From Pseudaminobacter soli (ex Li et al. 2025) (GTDB taxonomy: Bacteria; Pseudomonadota; Alphaproteobacteria; Rhizobiales; Rhizobiaceae), in the NCBI RefSeq assembly GCF_003012705.1, contig NZ_PXYL01000011.1, forward strand, positions 62,001 through 126,000: 64,000 nucleotides of DNA. Reading direction: 5' to 3'. The position numbers were made by a program, and so were the translations under genes. Below are positions 36,756-44,300 of this stretch, in pieces. Each line of letters begins with the position of its first letter. Positions within the stretch are counted from its first letter, which is position 1. The notes beneath the pieces were generated by a model. That model was not told the origin of the DNA. It saw nothing but the letters and a program-made list of their open reading frames with translations, and made no database searches.

Positions 36756-37629
36756 GGGAAAATGCGTCCTGGAAATCGAGTGCCACCGGCTTTTCGGCGC
36801 CGATCATCTTCTGGAACAGCCCGAATTCGGTCTTGTACTTCACATTGCCGATGGCGAGCGGACCGATACCGACAGCCTTTGTCGCTTCGATCGGGTCGCC
36901 ATTGGCGTTGACCGCCAGCCCCTCGATGCCGGCGGGCGGCACCGCATTGACGTCGGCAACGATCAGCAGATCCTGCGCCTGCGAAAGCTGGTCGCGCGAC
37001 AAAACCTGGACGCCGGCCTTGGCGGCGGAAAGAACCACCTGGCTGGCGTGGACCGCTGCCTTTTTCTTGTCGTCGGTCGATCCGTCGACGGGCCAGGCAT
37101 CGACATCGAAGCGGCGCTTGATGTCGGCGGCAATCTTGGTCACGCGCTCGACGCCGTCATAGCCGACAAGCGTCACCTCCGCGCCTTCCTTGGCCGCGAT
37201 GACGGCCGTGCAGTAGCCCACCACGCCGGTTGCGCCGAACACGGCGATGCGCGTGCCGTCGAGCGTGCGCTCGAACTTGCTGCGCAGCAGCTTTTCCGTC
37301 TTGGCGACCATGGCGGCGGCAGTGGTGAAGGAGCCGGCCGGATCGGCGAAGACCGAGACCTTGAAGGGCGGCAGCATTGCCTTCCTGGCGGCGGCGAACA
37401 TGTCGAGCGCGAGCGCCGCATCCTTGCCGGCGATGAAGATGCCCGTATTGATGCCGGCGTCGGGCGGCCGCGAGAAGATCGCGTCCTGGACTAGGCCGGT
37501 GATCTCGGCAAGGCCGACCTCCTCATAGGGCACAACCACGTCGTAACCGGCGTCGACCGCCATGTTGACGTCGAAGGGGCTCATGTGCCGAAGCGGCGTG
37601 AGCATATGCAGGATGTGTTTGCGGGCCAT
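36733..37629 (-). CDS. mtdB: NAD(P)-dependent methylene-H4MPT dehydrogenase MtdB
   Basis: This oxidises methylene-H4MPT to methenyl-H4MPT and makes NADH or NADPH. It has 298 aa. The N-terminal segment HMLTPLRHMSPFDVNMAVDAGYD is typical (about residues 8-30), and the nucleotide site is VFGATGVVGYC followed by VTLVGYDG. The start is ATG 37629. It is the first enzyme gene after the GHMP-type gene (42-bp gap) and probably shares its promoter at the 38635-38791 divergent region. Confidence 0.97.
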   Translation of the reverse strand: MARKHILHMLTPLRHMSPFDVNMAVDAGYDVVVPYEEVGLAEITGLVQDAIFSRPPDAGINTGIFIAGKDAALALDMFAAARKAMLPPFKVSVFADPAGSFTTAAAMVAKTEKLLRSKFERTLDGTRIAVFGATGVVGYCTAVIAAKEGAEVTLVGYDGVERVTKIAADIKRRFDVDAWPVDGSTDDKKKAAVHASQVVLSAAKAGVQVLSRDQLSQAQDLLIVADVNAVPPAGIEGLAVNANGDPIEATKAVGIGPLAIGNVKYKTEFGLFQKMIGAEKPVALDFQDAFSLAREIAK

Positions 37630-37671
37630 GATCTTTTGTTCCCTGGCTTTAATGCTATGCCTGCGAAACGG

Positions 37672-38634
37672 TCAGGAGCCGACGAGGTCCAGCGCGGTCA
37701 CGCCGATCTCGGCGCCCGAATTTCGGCCGCGCACAATCCGGACCTCGACGCCCTGCGGCATGGCGCCGGCGGCGCGCACGATGCTTTCGGCCTCCTTTGC
37801 CGGAACGAAGGCAAAGCCGGTCGGCCCCCATGAGCTCTGTCCGATGCCCACGGCGCCGGCAGCCGCGAGGCGATGCGCGATCGCTTCCACGCGCTTGCTG
37901 GTGAAGACGCCGCCTTGTGCCGGCGCGAAATAGGCGCCGATCGTTGCCTGGATCGCGGCGATGGCCGCGCCGAATGCCGGCAGGTCGTGTTCGACCAGCG
38001 CCGGCATCACACCCATCAGCACATGGCGGCAGATTTCGCCGGCACTCGTCGCGCGGAAGGGCGGCAGGTCGCGAAACGCGTCGATTTCGTCGGTCCCATG
38101 AATGCCGTTCTGGCTGTTGTCCAGGATCAGGATCACGCGCCAATCATCGGGGAAGGGCAGGCGGGCGATCACCGGGGGCTGACGGCCGCTGTCGTCCTTG
38201 CCGGCGTCGATGATGACGCCGCCGCTTTCGAAACTGGCGATGCCTATGCCCGAACGCTCGCCCCGCCCGAGCAGGATGGCGTCGGCGGCGGTGTCGAGCG
38301 GCAGCTTGTGCAGGGTGCGCAGCGCGGCGGCGATCGCGATTGCGATCTGCGTGCCGGAACCCAGTCCCGCGTGAGGCGGTATCGCACGCTCCACCACCAG
38401 CCGGTGCGCGGCGCGGATTCCGAGATGGCGGGACAGGTGTTGAAGATGTTCTTCAGCGCGGGCGGCGTCCGGGCCCTCGGCGCTGTTTTCAAGGGCGCGC
38501 GACAGCGTCACCACCGTTTCCGGCTCGCTCAGCGGCAGGCCGATGCTGCCGAAACGGCGCGCGGCATCGCCGCTCAGGTCGAGAAACCCGAGATGCAGCC
38601 TTGCCGGCACTTTTATGGTCACGGAATTAGACAT
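37672..38634 (-). CDS. Beta-ribofuranosylaminobenzene 5'-phosphate synthase (GHMP family)
   Basis: This catalyses the first committed step of methanopterin synthesis, joining para-hydroxybenzoate or para-aminobenzoate to phosphoribosyl pyrophosphate. It has 320 aa. Markers are VKVPARLHLGFLDL-like IKVPARLHLGFLDLSGD, PPHAGLGSGTQIAIAIAAAL (GHMP ATP-like loop) and SSWGPTGFAFV. The start ATG 38634 follows AAGGGGGC; an ATG nine codons upstream (38661) lacks such a site. It starts the mtdB-mch-fae-directed gene string. Confidence 0.92.
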   Translation of the reverse strand: MSNSVTIKVPARLHLGFLDLSGDAARRFGSIGLPLSEPETVVTLSRALENSAEGPDAARAEEHLQHLSRHLGIRAAHRLVVERAIPPHAGLGSGTQIAIAIAAALRTLHKLPLDTAADAILLGRGERSGIGIASFESGGVIIDAGKDDSGRQPPVIARLPFPDDWRVILILDNSQNGIHGTDEIDAFRDLPPFRATSAGEICRHVLMGVMPALVEHDLPAFGAAIAAIQATIGAYFAPAQGGVFTSKRVEAIAHRLAAAGAVGIGQSSWGPTGFAFVPAKEAESIVRAAGAMPQGVEVRIVRGRNSGAEIGVTALDLVGS

Positions 38635-38791
38635 CTGCCCCCTTGTGGGTGCATCATACATGCATCACAGAAGTTTAGGTGCCCGCACTCATGATAGCGG
38701 CTTTCGCCTTCGGAGCAAGCGGGACGAAAGGTTACAAAGGCATTTCCGGACAGGCCGGGCCTTTGGGACCTTGGGGGCGGTGGAGGCGACC

Positions 38792-39184
38792 ATGAACGAT
38801 GAAAAGCAGGCTGCTGCAAAGGAACGCGTCTATTCCGAGGCTGAGATCGTCGAGCGGCTCCAGAAGGAACTGCCGAAGTGGTACTACGAGAATGGGTGGA
38901 TCAGGCGCAAATACAAGACCCATAGCTGGAAATCCACGCTGATGGTGATCAATACGATCGGTCATCTGGCCGAAGCCGCCTGGCATCACCCCGACCTTGC
39001 GGCCTCCTATGCCTGGGTCGAGGTGAAGCTGACGAACCACGCGGCCAAGGGCGTCACCGACAAGGATTTCGAGCTCGCAAAGAAGATCGAGTCTGTGGTG
39101 CATTGGCAGCCGGCCAAGGAAGGCGGCGCGCTCGAAGGCACCCCGGGCACCGACCAGCGCTTCGCCTACATCAAATACGATTGA
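38792..39184 (+). CDS. Pterin-4a-carbinolamine dehydratase-like protein
   Basis: This is a 130-aa PCD/DCoH-family protein. The family core is seen in WYYENGWIRRKYKT, HLAEAAWHHPDL (catalytic His pair) and VEVKLTNHAAKGVTDKDFELA. The start ATG 38792 follows GGTGGAGG. Its place between the ribofuranosylaminobenzene synthase gene and fhcB suggests a job in methanopterin synthesis or recycling, not the usual phenylalanine hydroxylase partnership; no phhA is near. Confidence 0.9.
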   Translation: MNDEKQAAAKERVYSEAEIVERLQKELPKWYYENGWIRRKYKTHSWKSTLMVINTIGHLAEAAWHHPDLAASYAWVEVKLTNHAAKGVTDKDFELAKKIESVVHWQPAKEGGALEGTPGTDQRFAYIKYD

Positions 39185-39283
39185 CGCGGGCGCACGGTCC
39201 TTCGATAGTCTGAATCGGGCGGGGTTTCCGCCCGAAGCAGTTTCGTCTACAGTCAAACCGGGCACCAGAAAGTTTGCGAGAGC

Positions 39284-40360
39284 ATGACGGTTGCATGGAT
39301 CGGCGACCGGGGCGTGCCTTTGGCTGATGCGGCAAAACACGCCGCCGAGCTTCTGGTAACCAGTCTCTGTCCCGTCCTCAGTCTCGATACGGATGTGCAC
39401 GGCACGCGCGCCGCGATCGCGCTTGCGCGCCGCGTCGGCGCTGCCTACGACCAACTCGACGGCGAGGCAGTGGCGCGAGAGACCGCGCAATATACCGACA
39501 AGGGCGGCATGTTCATCGCGCCGGGCGAGGTGCGGCGGCGCGCCGATGTCGTCGTGATCGCGGGCGAACTGCCGGCGGTCCACTACGACCTGATCGCCGA
39601 ACTTGCGAACACCGCGCCCGACCTCGACGGGGGAACGGGCAAGCGGCAATTTTTCCTGATCGGGACGGACACGCCGGCCCCCGGCAACGTCAAGGCTATG
39701 CGACTTTCCTGCGACGGCGGGGTCGAAGCGACGCTGGCGGCGCTGCGGGCGCGATTGGCCGGACGCAAGACCGCGCGGGAAGTTACTCATTTCAACGGCT
39801 TTGCCAAAGCCCTGGCCGAGGCGCGTTTTCCGGTCTTCACCTTCTGCGGCCAGTCCCTGGGGCTGCTCGGGCTCGAGATGGTGCAGGGACTGATCTCCGA
39901 CATCAACCGCAAGCAGCGCGCCTCGGCGCTGCATTTGGCGGCAAGCGACAATGGATGGGGCAGCACGCAGGCGTCCGCCTGGACGAGCGGCTTTCCGTTG
40001 CGCACGGGCCTCGCACGCGGCTACGCTGAGTTCGACCCCTGGCGCTTCGACGTTGCGCGAATGATCGCCGACGGCGAGGCTGACTTGCACCTGATGGTGG
40101 CCTGTGATGCAGCGCAGGTGCCTGCCCTTAAGGGGCTCTCCCTGATCGCGCTCGCCAAGACCGACAAGCCTGTCGCGGGCGCGGTCGTCACCATCGCCAT
40201 CGGAGAGCCGGGCGTTGACCACGACGCCGTGGTTTATTCCAGCCGCGTCGGCACGCTGGCGGCCATCGAAGCGAAAGCGCCAAGCGAACTGCCATCGGCG
40301 GCGGCCGTGCTACGCCAGATCACTGAGCACTTGCCGCATGAAGAGGCGCTGCCATGTTGA
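39284..40360 (+). CDS. fhcB: Formyltransferase/hydrolase complex subunit B
   Basis: This is subunit B of the Fhc complex, 358 aa, related to FwdB/FmdB of archaeal formylmethanofuran dehydrogenase but without molybdopterin or iron-sulfur ligands. The complex turns formyl-H4MPT into formate through a methanofuran-like cofactor. Markers include SLDTDVHGTRAAIALA and FCGQSLGLLGLEMVQG. The start is ATG 39284, 99 bp after the PCD stop. It overlaps fhcA by 7 bp. Confidence 0.95.
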   Translation: MTVAWIGDRGVPLADAAKHAAELLVTSLCPVLSLDTDVHGTRAAIALARRVGAAYDQLDGEAVARETAQYTDKGGMFIAPGEVRRRADVVVIAGELPAVHYDLIAELANTAPDLDGGTGKRQFFLIGTDTPAPGNVKAMRLSCDGGVEATLAALRARLAGRKTAREVTHFNGFAKALAEARFPVFTFCGQSLGLLGLEMVQGLISDINRKQRASALHLAASDNGWGSTQASAWTSGFPLRTGLARGYAEFDPWRFDVARMIADGEADLHLMVACDAAQVPALKGLSLIALAKTDKPVAGAVVTIAIGEPGVDHDAVVYSSRVGTLAAIEAKAPSELPSAAAVLRQITEHLPHEEALPC

Positions 40361-41985
40361 CCAGGATCGCCGGCGGCGAAATCGTCGATCCCGTCAATGG
40401 CCGCGTCGGCAAGGGCGATCTCTGGATCGAGGACGAGACGATCGTCGCGGCACCCTCCGGCCGGCAGCCCGACGTAACTCTCGATGCCGCCGGCTGTATC
40501 GTGATGGCCGGCGCCATCGACATCCACTCCCATATCGGCGGCGGCAATGTGAACACGGCGCGGCTGCTGCTGCCCGAGCAGCACAAGGCGCATGCGCCAC
40601 GCCCGGCCGGCACGCCACTTTCCAACGTCGGCTGGACGACGTTCGACACCGGCCGTCTCTATGCGCAGATGGGGTTCACCACGGTGGTCGAGCCTGCCAT
40701 GTCGCCGGGGGCTGCGCTGCACACCCATCTCGAGCTTGCCGACATTCCGATCATCGACAAGGCGACGCTGGCGATCCTCGGCAACGACGATTTTCTGCTC
40801 TCGATGGTCCGCGACAAGGCCTCGCCGGTCATGATCGAGGACTATGTCGCCTGGACCGTGGCGTCGAGCCGCGCCCTTGGCGTGAAAGTCATCAACGCGG
40901 GGGCCGCTGCAGCCTTCAAGGACAATGTACGCAGCTTCTCCTTCGACGACGTCGTGCCGTTCTATGGCACAAGCTCGCGCAGCATCGTCAAGACGCTGCA
41001 GGCCGCGGTCGGGGCGCTCGGCATTCCGCATCCGCTGCATGTCCACTGCAATAATCTCGGCATTCCCGGCGCGCCGGACACGGCCGCCGAGACCATGGCT
41101 GCGGCGGAAGGCCTGCCGCTGCATCTGGCGCATCTGCAGTTCTATGGCTACGGCGCCGAGGGCAAGCGCGGCTTCTCCTCCGAGGCCGCGCGGCTTGCCG
41201 CACTGGTCAATTCGACGCCGGAGATCACCATCGATGTCGGGCAGGTGATGTTCGGCCAGACGGTGACCATTTCGTCCGACGTACTGCGGCAGTTTTCGGC
41301 GCGGGGCACCGCCAATCCAAGAAAATCGGTCATCTACGACGGCGATGCCGATGGCGGCGGTATCGTGCCGCACAACTATCGCGACGACTATTACGGCTCG
41401 CTGCAATGGGCGATCGGGCTGGAGCTGTTCCTGCTGATCGAGGACCCGTGGCGGGTGTTCTTCACCACCGACCATCCCAACGGCGCGCCTTTCACGACCT
41501 ATCCTGAAATCTTCGAACTGCTGATGAGCCGCGAGGCGCGTGCGAAGGCGATGGAGGGGCTGTCGAAGCGGGCGCTAGGGCTTTCGACGCTGCCTGATCT
41601 GACCCGCGAATACACTTTTGAGGAAATCGCGATCATGACGCGGGCCGCGCCCGCCAAGCTGCTCGGCCTCAAGGATCGCGGGCACCTGGGGGCAGGGGCG
41701 CTGGCCGATGTCGCGGTCTATCGCAAGGGCAACGACATTGCGCAGATGTTCCGCTCGGCCGCCTTGGTGCTGAAGAACGGCGAGTTGGTAGTCGAGGACG
41801 GCATCGCCAAAAACTATCGCTGGGGCAAGACGCTGCGGCTGAAGCCGACGCCGGACAAGGCAATGGTGAAGCGGCTGGAGGCCTACCACCAGGAGCGCTA
41901 CGGCCTGTCGCTGAACTGGTTCGACTTCCCCGATTCAGCCATCCCGCGCGAGCAACCTTTCGGCGAGGTGTCATGCAACGCTTGA
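40354..41985 (+). CDS. fhcA: Formyltransferase/hydrolase complex subunit A
   Basis: This is the catalytic hydrolase subunit, 543 aa, an amidohydrolase that releases formate from formylmethanofuran. The metal site is seen as GAIDIHSHIGGGNVNTAR, LHVHCNNLG, and HLAHLQFYGYG; DHPNGAPFTTYPE is another conserved segment. The start ATG 40354 overlaps the fhcB stop by 7 bp, and the end overlaps fhcD by 13 bp, so the complex subunits are tightly coupled. Confidence 0.96.
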   Translation: MLTRIAGGEIVDPVNGRVGKGDLWIEDETIVAAPSGRQPDVTLDAAGCIVMAGAIDIHSHIGGGNVNTARLLLPEQHKAHAPRPAGTPLSNVGWTTFDTGRLYAQMGFTTVVEPAMSPGAALHTHLELADIPIIDKATLAILGNDDFLLSMVRDKASPVMIEDYVAWTVASSRALGVKVINAGAAAAFKDNVRSFSFDDVVPFYGTSSRSIVKTLQAAVGALGIPHPLHVHCNNLGIPGAPDTAAETMAAAEGLPLHLAHLQFYGYGAEGKRGFSSEAARLAALVNSTPEITIDVGQVMFGQTVTISSDVLRQFSARGTANPRKSVIYDGDADGGGIVPHNYRDDYYGSLQWAIGLELFLLIEDPWRVFFTTDHPNGAPFTTYPEIFELLMSREARAKAMEGLSKRALGLSTLPDLTREYTFEEIAIMTRAAPAKLLGLKDRGHLGAGALADVAVYRKGNDIAQMFRSAALVLKNGELVVEDGIAKNYRWGKTLRLKPTPDKAMVKRLEAYHQERYGLSLNWFDFPDSAIPREQPFGEVSCNA

Positions 41986-42881
41986 CGGTCAACGGCGTCG
42001 CCATCGACGACACTTTTGCCGAGGCCTTCGGCATGCGCGCCACCGCCATCATCATCACCGCGCCTAACCGCAAATGGGCGCGGCAGGCGGCAATCACCAT
42101 GACCGGCTTTGCCACCTCGGTGATCGGCTGCGGCTGCGAGGCGGCGATCGACGTGGAACTGCCGGCTTCGCAGACGCCGGATGGGCGGCCGGGCTGCCGG
42201 GTGATGATCTTCGCCGTCAGCACCGACGAATTGCAGAAGCAGCTGCAGAACCGGCTCGGCCAATGCGTGCTGACCTCGCCGGGCAGCGCCTGCTTCGCCG
42301 GGCTGAAGGGCACGGCCGATCTCAAGCTGGGTGCTGCGCTGCGCTATTTCGGCGATGGCTGGCAGGTGTCCAAAAAGTTCGGCGGCAAGCATTTCTGGCG
42401 CGTGCCGGTGATGGATGGCGAGTTTTTCTGCGAGGCCACCACGGGGCTTACCAAAGAGGCCGTCGGCGGCGGCAATCTGCTCTTCATCGCCTCGTCCAGC
42501 GCCAAGGCGCTTGCCGCGGCGGAGGCCGCGGTCGAGGCGATCGAGAATGTGCCGGGCGCGATCATGCCGTTTCCGGGCGGAGTGGTGCGCTCGGGCTCCA
42601 AGATCGGCGGCAAATACAAGGGCATGATCGCCTCGGCCAACGACGCCTTCGCGCCAACGCTGCGCGGCGTGGTGAAGAGCGAACTCGGTCCCGACGACAA
42701 TGCCGTTCTGGAAATCGTCATCGATGGCGAGACGAGCGATGCGGTGGCGGCGGCCATGAAGGCCGGCATCGGCGCGGTCACGGCGCTTGGCCCCGAAAAG
42801 GGCGCGTCGCGCATCAGCGCCGGCAATTATGGCGGCAAGCTCGGCAAGTTCCACTACCATCTGAAGGATTTGCTGCCGTGA
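41973..42881 (+). CDS. fhcD: Formylmethanofuran:H4MPT formyltransferase, subunit D
   Basis: This is the formyltransferase subunit (Ftr type), 302 aa, which moves the formyl group from formyl-H4MPT to the methanofuran cofactor. Markers are DDTFAEAFGMRATAIIITA, GFATSVIGCGCEAAID and GGVVRSGSKIGGKYKGM. Family length is normal. The start is ATG 41973 inside the fhcA end. It overlaps fhcC by 4 bp through a GTGA junction. Confidence 0.96.
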   Translation: MQRLTVNGVAIDDTFAEAFGMRATAIIITAPNRKWARQAAITMTGFATSVIGCGCEAAIDVELPASQTPDGRPGCRVMIFAVSTDELQKQLQNRLGQCVLTSPGSACFAGLKGTADLKLGAALRYFGDGWQVSKKFGGKHFWRVPVMDGEFFCEATTGLTKEAVGGGNLLFIASSSAKALAAAEAAVEAIENVPGAIMPFPGGVVRSGSKIGGKYKGMIASANDAFAPTLRGVVKSELGPDDNAVLEIVIDGETSDAVAAAMKAGIGAVTALGPEKGASRISAGNYGGKLGKFHYHLKDLLP

Positions 42882-43687
42882 AGCCGCTCACCTTCACCTT
42901 GCGTGAGACGCCGCCGGAACGGCTCGACCTGTCTCCGCTGACGCCGCAGGCGCTGGCGGGTCTGTCGGCCAAGGAAATTGGGCAAATAAGGCTCGGCATG
43001 TCGAAGCGCGGGCTGACGGTCGGCGATCTGTTCCGGGTCTCTGGCAGCGACGCGAAGAACGTTGTTTTCGAGGGCGGCAGCTCCCGTTTCGACGGTATGG
43101 GCACCGGGATGACCGAAGGCAGCATCCGCGTTGCCGGCGATGTCGGCGCGCAGGCGGGCCGAAAAATGCGCGGCGGGCAGCTTCTGGTCGAGGGAAGCGC
43201 TGGACCGCATGCCGGCTCCTGCATGCGCGGCGGCCGGCTCGAAATTCTTGGCGACGCCGGCGACCATCTCGGCGGACCGTTGGCGGGCGAGCTCGCCGGC
43301 ATGAATGGCGGGGTGCTCATCGTGCGCGGCAGCGCCGGCGCCTATGCGGCCGACCGGATGCGGCGCGGCGTGGCGGCCGTGCTGAAAGGCTGCGGCGACT
43401 ACGCCGGCGCGCGGATGATCGCCGGCACGCTCGTTGTCACAGGCGGGGTGGGGCGCCTGCCGGGCTATCTGATGCGGCGCGGCTCGATCCTGCTCGACCG
43501 CATGCCGGAGGAGCTATCGCCAAGTTTCGTCGAATGCGGCGCGCCCGACAGCGTCTTTGCCGCCGTCTTCGATCGCTACCTGGTGGCGGAGGGGATACTC
43601 AGGCGTTCCCTGTTGGGTGCCGCGCCGGGCAAGTTCGGCGGCGACAATGCCGTCGCCGGGACGGGGGAGATTTTGTTCCGGCGATAA
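42878..43687 (+). CDS. fhcC: Formyltransferase/hydrolase complex subunit C
   Basis: This is subunit C of the Fhc complex, 269 aa, related to FwdC and the GXGXG domain of glutamate synthase. Repeats such as GDVGAQAGRKMRGGQL, GSAGPHAGSCMRGGRL and GSAGAYAADRMRRGVA show the right-handed beta-helix. The start codon is GTG at 42878, overlapping the fhcD stop (GTGA); no ATG lies nearby. It ends the island and is 22 bp from the convergent merR gene. Confidence 0.95.
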   Translation: MKPLTFTLRETPPERLDLSPLTPQALAGLSAKEIGQIRLGMSKRGLTVGDLFRVSGSDAKNVVFEGGSSRFDGMGTGMTEGSIRVAGDVGAQAGRKMRGGQLLVEGSAGPHAGSCMRGGRLEILGDAGDHLGGPLAGELAGMNGGVLIVRGSAGAYAADRMRRGVAAVLKGCGDYAGARMIAGTLVVTGGVGRLPGYLMRRGSILLDRMPEELSPSFVECGAPDSVFAAVFDRYLVAEGILRRSLLGAAPGKFGGDNAVAGTGEILFRR

Positions 43688-43709
43688 GGCAACGGCTTCG
43701 GTGGAAGCC

Positions 43710-44123
43710 TCAATGCTCGTGTTCGCAAAGCTCGTGATTAGCGAGCGCGCGGATGACGTAGCAATCCTTCACCTGGTCGCCATGGCAGTGGGTGGCGATG
43801 CGCTCCAGTTCGCTTTCCAGCCGCTTCAGCTTCTCGATCTTGGCGCGCACCGCCTGCAACTGCTCGCTCGCAATGCGGTCGGCGTCGGCGCAGGGGCGTT
43901 CGGGATGGGCGCTGAGGTCGATCAACTTGCGGATGGCCTCGATGGTCAGGCCAAGGTCACGGGCATGACGGATGAAGGACAGGCGGTCCTGTTCCTCGCG
44001 CGTATAGCGGCGCTGGTTGCCTTCCGAACGCTCGGCGGCGTCCATAAGCCCCATCTGCTCGTAATAGCGGATGGTCGGGATTTTCACGCCTGTCTGCCGC
44101 GACAGCTCGCCGATGGTCAGCAT
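43710..44123 (-). CDS. MerR-family metal-responsive regulator (ZntR/CadR-like)
   Basis: This is a 137-aa MerR regulator: MLTIGELSRQTGVKIPTIRYY forms the winged helix (first 21 residues), then a dimerisation helix and a metal-binding tail. Cys78, Cys113 (HCHGD), Cys121 and Cys133 with a His-rich end (CEHEH) fit Zn, Cd or Pb sensing rather than Hg or Cu. It is divergent from the P-type ATPase. One operator copy lies about 20 bp before its start and another before the ATPase, so it likely controls both. Confidence 0.92.
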   Translation of the reverse strand: MLTIGELSRQTGVKIPTIRYYEQMGLMDAAERSEGNQRRYTREEQDRLSFIRHARDLGLTIEAIRKLIDLSAHPERPCADADRIASEQLQAVRAKIEKLKRLESELERIATHCHGDQVKDCYVIRALANHELCEHEH

Positions 44124-44141
44124 CTTTGACTCCCTGAAAAG

Positions 44142-44156
44142 CTCCAGTCTCTAGAG
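44142..44156. promoter_or_regulatory. MerR-type operator at the regulator promoter
   Basis: The dyad CTCCAG-tct-CTAGAG (5 of 6 arm positions paired) repeats the perfect dyad found before the ATPase gene. It lies 19 bp upstream of the regulator start codon, consistent with autoregulation. Confidence 0.55.
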
Positions 44157-44244
44157 ATATGAGGTTGGCAGGCGGTTGCGTCAAGAAGGAGGTCGCTTCC
44201 GTACGCCGCCAAAGCCCCTGCGGAAAAATAATCAAAAAAGGCTC

Positions 44245-44272
44245 TTGTAGCTCTAGTTGCTAGAGGTGTTAC
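44245..44272 (+). promoter_or_regulatory. MerR-controlled promoter of the P-type ATPase
   Basis: A perfect dyad CTCTAG-ttg-CTAGAG (44251-44265) lies between a -35-like TTGTAG (44245-44250) and a -10-like TGTTAC (44267-44272). MerR-family activators bind exactly such dyads inside an overlong promoter spacer. The start codon of the ATPase is 28 bp further on. Confidence 0.7.
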
Positions 44273-44300
44273 GCCGGTCTGGTACGAACAGGAGCAAGCC

